Shown in pieces: positions 32,815 through 45,899 of a stretch of DNA of 64,000 nucleotides. The stretch comes from Mesostigma viride. Lineage: Eukaryota > Streptophyta > Mesostigmatophyceae > Mesostigmatales > Mesostigmataceae. The stretch covers positions 1 through 64,000 of the forward strand of contig RPFO01002315.1 in assembly GCA_009746045.1 (NCBI GenBank), written 5' to 3'. The notes beneath the pieces were generated by a model that ran no database searches, had not been told where the DNA came from, and saw nothing but the letters and a program-made list of their open reading frames with translations. A program made the position numbers and the translations under genes. Each line of letters starts with the position of its first letter. Position 1 is the first letter of the stretch.

Positions 32815-35800
32815 GTGAGCATTAGCCATTGGTCCAGAGTTGTGCTCTATATGCCCATCTTCCCAGCCTGGTCTGTAAAATGAGCTGTTCTCGTCGTGTG
32901 CGATCTTACCGCACGCCACTGAATCCTACGCTGATCGTGCCACATGGCTGCCCGGCTGAAATAACTTTTCGTTTTTATTGTGTGCATTACTACCACGATT
33001 GCATGCCTTCAGTGCATGTTCCCTCCCTCCCTCCCTCCCTCCCTCCCTCCCTCCTCCCTCCCTCCTCCCTCCCTCCTCCCCCTCCCTCCCTCCCTCCCTC
33101 CCTCCCTCCCTCCCTCCCTCCCTCCCTCCCTCCCTCCCTCCTCCCTCCCTCCTCCCTCCCTCCCTCCCTCCCTCCCTCCCTCCCTCCCTCCCTCCCTCCC
33201 TCCCTCCCTCCCTCCCTCCCTCCCTCCCTCCCTCCCTCCCTCCCTCCCTCCCTCCCTCCCTCCCTCCCTCCCTCCCTCCCTCCCTCCCTCCCTCCCTCCC
33301 TCCCTCCCTCCCTCCCTCCTCCCTCCCTCCCTCCCTCCCTCCCTCCCTCCCTCCTCCCTCCCTCCCTCCCTCCCTCCCTCCCTCCCTCCTCCCTCCCTCC
33401 CTCCCTCCCTCCCTCCCTCCCTCCCTCCCTCCCTCCCTCACTCCCTCACTCCCTCACTCCCTCACTCCCTCACTCACTCCCTCCCTCCCTCACTCACTCA
33501 CTCACTCACTCACTCACTCACTCACTCACTCACTCACTCACTCACTCACTCACTCACTCACTCACTCACTCACTCACTCACTCACTCACTCACTCACTCA
33601 CTCACTCACTCACTCACTCACTCACTCACTCACTCACTCACTCCCTCCTCCCTCCCTCCCTCCTCCCTCCCTCCCTCCCCCCCTCCCTCCCTCCCTCCCT
33701 CCCTCCTCCCTCCCTCCCTCCCTCACTCCCTCCCTCACTCACTCACTCACTCACTCACTCACTCACTCACTCACTCACTCACTCACTCACTCACTCACTC
33801 ACTCACTCACTCACTCACTCACTCACTCACTCACTCACTCACTCACTCACTCACTCACTCACTCACTCACTCACTCACTCACTCACTCACTCACTCACTC
33901 ACTCACTCACTCACTCACTCACTCACTCACTCACTCACTCACTCACTCACTCCCTCCCTCCTCCCTCCCTCCCTCCCTCCCTCCTCCCTCCCTCCCTCCC
34001 TCCCTCCCTCCCTCCCTCCCTCCCTCCCTCCCTCCCTCCCTCCCTCCCTCCTCCCTCCCTCCCTCCCTCCCTCCCTCCCTCCCTCCCTCCCTCCCTCCCT
34101 CCTCCCTCCCTCCCTCCCTCCCTCCCTCCCTCCCTCCCTCCCTCCCTCCCTCCCTCCCTCCCTCCCTCCCTCCCTCCCTCCCTCCCTCCCTCCCTCCCTC
34201 CTCCCTCACTCCCTCCCTCCCTCACTCCCTCCCTCCCTCCCTCCCTCCCTCCCTCACTCACTCACTCACTCCCTCCCTCCCTCCCTCCCTCCCTCCCTCC
34301 CTCACTCACTCACTCACTCACTCACTCCCTCACTCACTCACTCACTCACTCACTCACTCACTCACTCGCTCGCTCGCTCGCTCGCTCGCTCGCTCACTCA
34401 CTCGCTCACTCACTCACTCACTCACTCACTCACTCACTCGCTCGCTCGCTCGCTCGCTCGCTCACTCACTCGCTCACTCGCTCACTCACTCGCTCACTCA
34501 CTCACTCGCCCGCTCGCTCGCTCGCTCACTCACTCGCTCGCTCGCTCACTCACTCACTCACTCACTCACTCACTCACTCACTCACTCACTCACTCACTCA
34601 CTCACTCACTCACTCACTCACTCACTCACTCACTCACTCACTCACTCACTCACTCACTCACTCACTCACTCACTCACTCACTCACTCACTCACTCACTTA
34701 CTTACCACCGCGATTGCATTCTTAACCCTAGGGTTAAAGCCAGGAACGCAACAATATCTCAGATTCGCAGATTTGCATCAGCAGTGCAGCAGTTATCGAC
34801 TCTGTCCTTCACTTTTTCTGCGAAATAGTGGTACAGTTCAGCTGGCCGGGGTTTGCCATCAACCGGTATCCGGATTTGGCCATAAAACAATGCTGCCGCT
34901 ATTTCTGAAAGAGGAACGAGAATGTCTGATTTCTCGACATGGCTGCTGTGCTATCCTTGCCGCGCGACGGAGACCTGGCCTACACCGCCATGTGTGCACC
35001 GCTCGTCGGATCCGCTGCCGGCAGGCTGGATCTGCCCATGAGCTGCCTGGGCTCGAAGTTATGACGATTGCTTCTGCCCCGGTGCAACTTGGGTTGCAAA
35101 CAGGCGATCGAAGAGATATAGACATTTAAACAGGCCAAGGCTCGATCCTGGTCGGCTCAGAATTGGGCTGGGTGTATTTCTCAGGCACAGGTGCATGACC
35201 AGGCATTGGATAATGTCTACACACGACTAGACGATTGCAAAAGAAATCCTTGTAGTGCAAGAGACGGATAATCCCAGAATGGAAAGTAATGCCGTCAGCA
35301 TTGACCGTGAGGCGGCTCGCATGCATACAGTGTGTTGATAAAGCATCAAATGCTACTCCACGCTCAAGGTGCACGGTTTCTCACGAGACTCGGGCGCACA
35401 GGGCGGTTGCAAGGAATCTGCCCTGCATACTTGTACAAATGCCAGGATATCCCCTCCCCTCCCCTCCCCTCCCCTCCCCTCCCCTCCCTCCCCTCCCCTC
35501 CCCTCCCCTCCCCTCCCTCCCCTCCCCTCCCCCCTCCCCTCCCTCCCCTCCCCTCCCCCCTCCCCTCCCCTCCCCTCCCTCCCCTCCCCTCCCCTCCCTC
35601 CCCTCCCCTCCCCTCCCCTCCCCTCCCTCCCCTCCCCTCCCCTCCCCTCCCCTCCCCTCCCTCCCCTCCCTCCCCTCCCTCCCTCCCCTCCCTCCCCTCC
35701 CCTCCCCTCCCCTCCCTCCCCTCCCCTCCCTCCCCTCCCTCCCTCCCCCCCTCCCCTCCCCTCCCTCCTCCCCTCCCCTCCCTCCCCTCCCCTCCCTCCT

Positions 35801-38800
35801 CCCTCCCTCCCCTCCCCTCCCTCCCCTCCCCTCCCCTCCCCTCCCCTCCCCTCCCTCCCCTCCCCTCCCCTCCCCTCCCCTCCCCTCCCCTCCCCTCCCC
35901 TCCCCTCCCCTCCCTGCCCTGCATCATCTTCCCTCGCATCCAACACGGCCTATCCTGCCCACTGTCACCCAAGTGCCCCACCCATGCCTCCAACCCACGC
36001 TTCCAACCCACCCCTCCAACCCACCCCTCCAACCCACCCCTCCAAGCCACCCCTCCAACCCACCCCTCCAACCCACGCCTGCATCGTACTTTCCTGGAAT
36101 GCCCCCCCCCCTCACCCGTTTCCCCTCCCGCCTGGCCCCCCCCCTCACACCAGGGCCTCCTCGTGCGAGCCTCTGTGGCTGGCTACGGCCTCTACCGGGC
36201 GCTCAACAGCCTCGGCGTCGAGTTCACGCGCGAGGCGTTCTCCTCCGTGCTCCTCCCCCTGATGTGGGGAACGTTCTCCACCAACCCCGACTTTGCGGGC
36301 GTCGGAATTGGCACGCGTGAAGATGTTCAGGGAGGCTACCGCCGTGACGGCCCAGAGACACCCATCCTGGGCGACCGCGAAGCGGTCGGGGTTCCCTCGC
36401 CCGCCAACGACACCTTGCACACGTTGTTTGGTTACATTCCAGACCCTATCACGGGGCGGCCGCTATTGGACGGCCCCATGGTCAAGATGTGTACGATCGG
36501 GTCATGCCCAGCTGTCATGGACCCCGCGGTGTACATCCCGCCATCGATCGCGCCCACGAAAGGGTCCTGGTGGCCACTCGGTGCAGCCAGCCCGGCGCAC
36601 AGCATAAAGATGAGCATGAGCATCAGTACGTGCGACGCGTGCACTGGCACCTGTTGGGTGGCCATGGATGGCCTTGGATGGGTTGCACATGAAGCGAGTC
36701 GTGCAAAATGCGGGAATGCCAGGGAGATTAGTGCATGTGGAGATGGATGCTTTTCTGATGTTCTTCATTTGATTTTGGGTAGGCTGGATGTTGGGGCGGC
36801 AATTTTAAGCGGAAGTGCATGGTCAAATAAGCGTTGAAACGTCTGTGGTTTACCGCCTGAGGCCTTGGTGTGTGCTGCCAGGCCACGCCAAGGATGATGT
36901 GGTGTCATGTATCGCTGCAAACTTTCATGGTGTCTGTGTGCCTCTCTATTTTATTAAAATCTTAAAACCAGCCAGCTCACTCCAGCCCCTGGTCACCGTT
37001 CCCTTCGTGCCGGTGCCGGTTGGTGGCACCTAATACCGTGTCGGGTGGCGGCATCCTACATTGGACGAACGACGGACGACAGCCTCCAACCTGGAGCCCA
37101 ACCTCTCGGTCCTGATGAGCTTCAAGGACAGCAAGGGGGACCAGCGCGCGTACCTCTCCATCTCTTCCACCTCAACTGGGCTGCGCACGTTCCTGCAGAG
37201 CACCTCCCTCGTGCGCCACTTCAACGGCCGCATATTCATCGTGGAAGGCGCCAGCATGCGCATACTGTCCGCGACCAGCGGACCACTGTACACGCCGCCG
37301 GTGGCCCCCGGGGCGCGCCCGACATTCCTCTCCGCGGTGAATTCGAGCGATGATGTCATTCGTGAGACGGCCAGGTAAGCACTGAGGGTTTTGGATGGCT
37401 AGGTAGTTCAATTAATACAACTCTTTTTCCTCTCGTGAATTCATGATCATGTGCTGAATTGGTGAGATGGCCTGGCAACCACCCTCTCCCCTTTGGGGCG
37501 CAACGAGCTTTTCTTTTATTGTGAGGGGCCTTTTACACAGCTCCTCCAAGGCCAGCGTACAAGGCGACCCTACGCGGCTGTCCTGCATTGTCGAGGGTGG
37601 CGCCCTCGCTGACCGTGCCTCATACGGATGGGGGCACAGCAGCGTGACCCATCAGGCCTTTCTACTGCTCGACGGCCCTACACAAAGTCGCGCAAGGGAT
37701 GCACGCTGCCCACCCAGTGCTAGTGTGCTCGCGGGTATGGTTGTGTGGGGATGACCCTTGATCTCGGCGTTGCTTTTTCCGGCTCATCACAGTCATTATT
37801 TTTCGATAATTGTTTGGGATTGACTCTCACCTGCCATGGCGGTAGTTCTCCTTCTAAGTGATGCCTCCCTACTCCGGGGCTGCGTAGGGAGCGCCATGGC
37901 GGCTGTGGGTGTGGACGCATGTCCTTGCGTCGTAGGGTTCTTTCAATCCCGTCTGATGCTTCTCTACTGCACAGATGCTTTCGTGAGTTGCTCTGCCTAG
38001 TATGCACTGGTATCAAAACATGCTGTTTGTTTGTTTGATGCCGTCTGATACTTCCCTGCTGTGCTTACGCTGTTTCGTATGCGCTGGTTTTCTGCAGGTA
38101 CGTGAACACGACGTATGGGTCGCAGATGTTCACGCAGCCCATCCAATCACGCGCATGGCTGAGTGGCCACGGCGTCTACTACATCACCACGACGCCGCTG
38201 GACTACGAAGGCCTGCAGCTGGTGGTAATTCTGGCGGTGCCTCGAGTGGAGTTCAGTGGGAGGATCGAGGAATCCCGCCGGCAGGGACTCATCTTCACCA
38301 TGGTCATCGTGATCGTCATGTTTGTTCTGGGTGGCCTGGCCATGTGCATCTCCACCATCGGCGTGAGCAAGAAGCTGGAGACGCAGGAGAAGGATCTGGA
38401 CGTTGCGTCAGCCGCGAATAAGGTAGGGCAGGAGACAGCACACATGTACATTGGCTGATGGAGTGGGGTGTATCGAGTCAGACATGGGATGAATCAGCAC
38501 CACCCAGAGAGGAGCCATGCTCGGGGATACGGTGCAACATACACGTGTGCAGCATGCCTCCATCCAATGATTACTTTGTGTCGAAGCACTCAACTACTTG
38601 GAATCCGTTGGCAGTCATTCCCATAACTGGAATATCGGCAGCTGTTATAACTGCTATGTAATAGTAGTATTGTGAAGGCACATCCAAACCATCTAGCAGC
38701 TACAGCTGTGTAGTACGTAGCAATCATCCAGCGGATATCCCCCTGACATTTTTCCCGGCTCGCTGTCTGCGTAGCGTAGCCTTTATCCCGGCTATGCGCC

Positions 38801-41800
38801 TTGATCCCGGCTCGTCATAGGACGCGTATGTAGTAGGTTTGGTTGTGTGCTATCTGTGCGCCTTGATCCCGGCTCGTCATAGGACGCGTATGTGGTAGGT
38901 TTGGTTGTGTGCTATCTGTGCGCCTTGATCCCGGCTCGTCATAGGACGCGTATGTGGTAGGTTTGGTTGTGTGCTATCTGTGCGCCTTGATCCCGGCTCG
39001 TCATAGGACGCGTATGTGGTAGGTTTGGTTGTGTGCTATCTGTGCGCATTGATCCCGGCTCGTCATAGGACGCGTATGTAGTAGGTTTGGTTGTGTGCTA
39101 TCTGTGCGCCTTGATCCCGGCTCGTCATAGGACGCGTATGTGGTAGGTTTGGTTGTGTGCTATCTATGCGCCTTGATCCCGGCTCGTCATAGGACGCGTA
39201 TGTGGTAGGTTTGGTTGTGTCCTATCTGTGCGCCTTGATCCCGGCTCGTCATAGGACGCGTATGTGGTAGGTTTGGTTGTGTGCTATCTATGCGCCTTGA
39301 TCCCGGCTCGTCATAGGACGCGTATGTGGTAGGTTTGGTTGTGTGCTATCTGTGCGCCTTGATCCCGGCTCGTCATAGGACGCGTATGTGGTAGGTTTGG
39401 TTGTGTGCTATCTGTGCGCCTTGATCCCGGCTCGTCATAGGACGCGTATGTGGTAGGTTTGGTTGTGTGCTATCTGTGCGCCTTGATCCCGGCTCGTCAT
39501 AGGACGCGTATGTGGTAGGTTTGGTTGTGTGCTATCTATGCGCCTTGATCCCGGCTCGTCATAGGACGCGTATGTGGTAGGTTTGGTTGTGTGCTATCTG
39601 TGCGCCTTGATCCCGGCTCGTCATAGGACGCGTATGTGGTAGGTTTGGTTGTGTCCTATCTGTGCGCATTGATCCCGGCTCGTCATAGGACGCGTATGTA
39701 GTAGGTTTGGTTGTGTGCTATCTGTGCGCCTTGATCCCGGCTCGTCATAGGACGCGTATGTGGTAGGTTTGGTTGTGTGCTATCTGTGCGCCTTGATCCC
39801 GGCTCGTCATAGGACGCGTATGTGGTAGGTTTGGTTGTGTGCTATCTATGCGCCTTGATCCCGGCTCGTCATAGGACCCGTATGTAGTAGGTTGGGTTGC
39901 GCTTGGCATTCCGGTTTGCGTGATGCATAGATGGATCACTGCGAATGCTTTTCAAGGCTCCCGACTGCCGCGCCATGCTTGTGCACCAACGCCAGATGTC
40001 ACCTGAGTTCCCTGTGCTTGTCCACCTGGCTAGAATCATCCTCAGTTTCGCATGCTCAGTGCCACATGCGTTGGATAGCAAGGAACAAAGCCCCGTGAGA
40101 TGTGTATTTCTTCAATGCCTTACATGTGCATCCCACCTGCCGGCCTGCCTGCCCGGCCGACCCGGCCACCACCAGCGGGCTTCATGGCATCTGGCATGAT
40201 TCCATCACATACATTTTCTGCCCATCTGCCCGCCTGGTGGCCTGCGAGCTTGGCAAGGTTGAATCCTTCCCCATTCTCTCCACCGCATTCCGATTCCTCC
40301 AATTCTAAAATAAGATAAATGTACACACACCTCCAATTCTAAAATAAGATAAATGTACACACACCTCCAATTCTAAAATAAGATAAATGTACACACACCT
40401 CCAATTCTAAAATAAGATAAATGTACACACACCTCCAATTCTAAAATAAGATAAATGTACACACACCTCCAATTCTAAAATAAGATAAGTGAACACACAC
40501 CTCCAATTCTAAAATAAGATAAATGTACACACACCTCCAATTCTAAAATAAGATAAATGTACACAAATTCTTTTATCGCCTAGCCCTCCGGCGCATGAAC
40601 ACGAGCCCAGGGGGGGAAGTGGGATGGCTGTATGCCTTACAAGGGCCCCGGGGTGGAAGGGTCATCGCCGTAACATGGCGGTACAATGCAAGAGGGAGTG
40701 GAATGCTGCAGACAAAGCGTTTCATTTGCGTTTTACTAAAAAATCTTCGATTCTATCAAATCTGCTTGCTATCTTTTTTGCCTCTGGATCGTGCCAAACG
40801 ACTAGCACGCCCTTGAAGCCACATGGGGAATGGTGCTGGTGTTTTTCTAGAACGTTCTTCCACCTGCGTTTTCACTGCTGGATTGTGTGCTCTGCTCAAT
40901 ACCACACACGCGCCGTACAATGCTCACTGCAGGCGCTGAGGGAGCAGCTGCTGGTCATGACGCAGGTGTACGCGGACGACTGGGCACAGGTGGACATGGG
41001 CACCCCCCTGGAGAAGCTTACGGCGATCATCAAGCGGCTGCGGCCGGGCCGCTTCCTCTCGCACGCGCAGGTGCAGCAGATGCAGGCGCTTGTCACGGCC
41101 GACGACCTGCACAAGCCGCAGTTCCTCGCTACTATCAATTCCAAGGAAGCGGACGGCAATGGTCAGGGCGGGAGACGGCTGCAAGTAGACAGCGAGACAG
41201 GCAACTGGATAGAGCTGCTTGCAGTGGGGCGCAGGCCTGCGACAGACAGGCACGAGTCCCCCCGCCCAAGCCCCCGGTCTGTGAGCAGCACCAGCAGCAG
41301 CGTCTACCGTCGCTCGTGGCGCAAGGAACCGGTAACGATGGATGCCGCTGGCCAGCGCCTGCGGCCCCATGGGAGCGGCGCTGCGAGCCCCCTGGGCCAG
41401 ATGTCCCTGCACAACATCCAGTTGTCTGGCTGGTGGGACCAGGCACCTTTGTCGGCGGCGGTGATGGGGGGTAGCTGCTCTGGTGATGAAAACCTCAGCT
41501 TTGGGGAGAACGGCAGCGAATCAAACAAGAAGGCGGGTGACAGCTGCCAGCGCGCCAACTCCTTCACAAGCCTGCATGCCGAGTCCGTCCGTCCGGGCAG
41601 TGCGCGTTTTGTGCATCTGCTCCACCACACCATGGGTCCCATGGAGGCCCACACACTGCAGATGATGAGGAGGGTGGCCATGCTGTCGCTACCCACGGCG
41701 CAGGCGGTGTCTGGCTCCGGTGTCCTGGGGGGTTTACCGGCTCACGGAAGCATCAGTCAGCCGCAGAAGTCTGCGGGGACATTGGTTGCCCAGCGGCCCA

Positions 41801-44800
41801 TGAAGTGGGAGAGCAATATGAGGGTCTCGACAGTGGCAGAGACTGTCACGGAGCAGCCGACTGAAACCGGGGGGTTGGCTCACCTGCTTGTCCCGCTCAA
41901 CCCAGAGCAGCAGCAACAGGTGGGTTTCCTGCGCGCCATCGGTGAGTGGGAGTTTGACACGCTGGCGATGGAGGCGGTGACGGGGGAGGGCATCCTCCCC
42001 CTCGTGGGCTACACGCTGTTCCTGCGCGAGGGGCTCATCTTGGAGTTTGGCATCGACGAGCACAAGCTGGCCAACTTCCTGCTGCAAATAGCGAGGTGGG
42101 TGGGTTTACCCAACTGGTATTATAAAGTCGACGAGCGCAAGCTCGCCTAGTATAGGGGGCATGCCGAGCTGAAATCTGTGGTCCAACGTCCATGCACTGC
42201 AATACAGTAGTCACAGATACCGCATCATGCTTGCACTGCCCACCGTAACCGCATTTTCGTTTTTTCTTGAAACTCTCAAGTAATCTAACATGGGCACGTG
42301 CTCACAAGCATGCATGTTCTGATTTGGCACGCCGCAAAGGTGAAAACCATGTGCGTTCAGTGCCGGTCCGCGGAAAACGCGGAAAACGCGATCTGCAAAT
42401 GAATCCGACCGGAATCGAACTGGGGACCTCTCGCACCAACTTTCGCTGACTATAGGACGGACGTCTCCGGATCCTAAGGCATCGCCAACTTACACCTACA
42501 GTCATCCTCAAAAGTTCTCCTTTCCGGGGAGTGATGCAAGCCTTTCGGATTTGGTACTAGATAAATCATTCGAGATCTGTGTGTGTAGGAGTACTACACA
42601 CGTGTCTGCACTCGAGACTTGTTCAGTCTCGAAACGTGAGACGGGCTGAACACGGCACAAGCATGCATGTGCACAGTAGCAGTGGTGGATGGCAGTTGCG
42701 ACATATAGTGCACATACTCAGCAGTACTTGTGACGTCAGATAAGGCTACATGAGTTAGACATATAGCGCACATACTCAGCAGTACTTGTGACGTCAGATA
42801 AGGCTACATTAGTTACACATATAGCGCACATACTCAGCGGTACTTGTGACGTCAGATAAGGCTACATTAGTTACACATATAGTGCACATACTCAGCCGTG
42901 CTTGTGACGTCAGATAAGGCTACATTGGTTAGACATATAGTGCACATACTCAGCAGTACTTGTGACGTCAGATAAGGCTACATTAGTGCGACATATAGTG
43001 CACATGCTCAGCCGTACTTGTGACGTCAGATAAGGCTACATTAGTTAGACATATAGCGCACATACTCAGCAGTACTTGTGACGTCAGATAAGGCTACATT
43101 AGTGTGACATATAGCGCACATACTCAGCAGTGCTTGTGACGTCAGATAAGGCTACATTAGTTAGACATATAGCGCACATACTCAGCAGTACTTGTGACGT
43201 CAGATAAGGATACATTAGTTAGACATATAGCGCACATACTCAGCAGTACTTGTGACGTCAGATAAGGCTACATTAGTTAGACATATAGTGCTCATACTCA
43301 GCAATACTTGTGAAGTCAGATAAGGCTTCATTAGTTAGACATATAGCTCACATACTCAGCAGTACTTGTGACGTCAGATAAGGCTACATTGGTTGGACAT
43401 ATAGTGCACACACTCAGCGGTACTTGTGACGTCAGATAAGGCTACATTAGTGTGACATATAGTGCACATACTCAGCCGTGCTTGTGACGTCAGATAAGGC
43501 TACATTAGTTACAACTAGCGCAGGCTTGATGCTTTGTTGAGGATCTGTCGTCTGTACCTCGAAAATCCAAGCAGGCCTGCCTCTAAACTAGCCGCCTAAT
43601 GGATCTCTTTGGATATTATTAAGAAGAGAGACTGTCACAGACTCGTAGACTGGGGCAGCCGCTGGTTGTAAAACGCACCAGCCGTGCGGATTATGGATGT
43701 TTGATTCGGCGACTGCTACAAACTGATGGGAAACTTGCTGGCCAGCAATTTTCGGCCCTTCGCTACTTTAAGCTCTGAAGTGAGCATGAAGATGTGCTGG
43801 GCTTTATGGAATGTGCTGTATAGTTATACCACTGAAATCTGGTGTCACAGGCTAAGGGGATGACCATTGTTACTCGTGCGTGGCCATAAAGTCGGCGATG
43901 ACAGCGCTTTGTGCAGTAAGCTCCAGTGGGCTTGGGCACTTGGGAGCTTGGGTCCGAGTAGGGCCATTCCCGAGCTATAGAATTTCGAGGAAAAGTAGCA
44001 GTTGTGGTGTTGCACGAAAATTGAATGGCGCTTGTCGGAGGTTGTCCTGCATGGCGAATGGGAATCATGGCACACCATGGTGTCAGCTTTGGATATAGTT
44101 TCTTTCGCCCGCCCCCCACCCTTTCCCATTGATTAGAGCATGTGCTAGGTGCAAGACTGTTGTCTTGGTCCGTCCCACCTTGCCATTCATGGGTGGAACG
44201 GTCCTGTTGTCTTGGTCCGTCGCACCTTGCCATTCATGGGTGAAACGGTCCTGTTGTCTTGGTCCGTCCCACCTTGCGATTCATTCATTGGTGGGATGGT
44301 CCAGTCTGCTAATGTTTCCAGTGTGACCTGTCGATAGTGAGTGGAGGGGGTGAGTGAATGGGTGTAGTGTGTATTACGTTCTCATGCCTATTGTCCGTTG
44401 GTGGTCCGTGTGTGCTTGGTATTTTGTTATTTGTCTCTCTTTGCATCACAAACCTGCCATGAACACTGCTCATTAGGGCCCGTTGGACCACTATCTGCAG
44501 CTGGCTGGATAATCTTATATTAGCACCTTGTGCCATCCTTGAATTTATCACGGTGTGCTGGCAAAACGCAGGGGCATGGAACCCCACCCCTACCACAACA
44601 CAGCGCACATCACCGACGTCTCGGCCAGCTTTTTTCACATCCTCAACCAGAGCGGCATGGGTGACTATCTGCGGCCCATTGACAAGCTGGCGGCGCTGTG
44701 TGCGGCGCTCATCCACGACTTCAAGCACCCGGGTAGGCAGGCAAAACGCCGAGTATACATCTAGCCGGTATCGGCTGGGGCCCGGCGTGGAGGTATATGT

Positions 44801-45805
44801 AAAAGCACCCGGGTAGGCACACACATCTTTCACAAGCTCAGTCAGGCTGTGTAATAGAGGTAGCTACAGTGACCGGCAAAGAGGCCGCGTGGTCAGACTC
44901 ATCAACCCTGAGCATCCCAGGCATCATATAGCCGCGCCTGGGCCTCTGGCTTAGAATGAAGGTGAAAACTTTTCTTTGTGATCCCAGCAATTTGGCGCAA
45001 TCGCGATCGGCCGCACCTGTAGCCCACCCCATTTCTGCCGCGGCCACCACCACTGCCCCCTTTGAAACATCCGCAACTCTAAGAAGGGTCCGAGCAAGAT
45101 CTCAAGTAATCGCATCTTTTCGCCGGTGGAAAAAGGTTTTTTACAAACACGGAAGAAATGGCCCACGTCAAGGCCATAACCATAAATTTGATAGGCTTAA
45201 GTTTGATAGATGCTTGAGAGATGGAGCAAGAGCTCATGTCAAGTAGTGTGCCTGACCCATCATGAAGGGCATGCCACAAAGTCCCAGGTGACAGCGTCTG
45301 CCTGGTGCCCTTACTATCGTGACCACCGTTACGTCATGACCACCGCCATCATCACCACCACAAAAATGTTGCTGTCATGATCACCACCAGCTTGACGCTG
45401 CTGGCGTTGATAGCATTTGATGCAATTATTTGCGGCTAATTGCGGCCCATGGGCCTTGGTGCTGGGCAGCACTGCCACCGTTGTCGTTCATCGTCGTACG
45501 GCTGATACGTCTGATTGTGTATGCTGTCAATTGTAGTTATCTCCATTTGTTGTCCTTTTGATTTTTGTTTATTATTCCCACCCAATTTCAAGGTTTGCTG
45601 CTGTTGTTTCTGTGCCTCCTCCTCCTCCTCCTCCTCCTCCTCCTCCTCCTCCTCCTCCTCCTCCTCCTCCTCCTCCTCCTCCTCCTCCTCCTCCTCCTCC
45701 TCCTCCTCCTCCTCCTCCTCCTCCTCCTCCTCCTCCTCCTCCTCCTCCTCCTCCTCCTCCTCCTCCTCCTCCTCCTCCTCCTCCTCCTCCTCCTCCGTCG
45801 TTGTT

Positions 45806-45899
<94 letters not shown>

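Noticed and set aside
32829-35129. Plus-strand frames of 581-766 codons made of Ser-Leu-Pro-Pro and Thr-His-Ser-Leu
   Set aside because: They run through 4-bp arrays that contain no stop in any frame; all three frames are open and they lie in an intron of the PDE gene.
36432-36665. Minus-strand ATG frame with a signal-peptide-like start ([14 protein letters not shown])
   Set aside because: It lies mostly antisense to PDE exon 2, whose plus-strand frame and phase fit the gene model. The hydrophobic stretch comes from CAT/ATG-rich sequence just past that exon.
38796-43512. Regularly spaced repeats that could suggest CRISPR arrays
   Set aside because: Units are contiguous tandem repeats of 62, 34 and 58 bp without unique spacers, inside introns of a eukaryotic gene.
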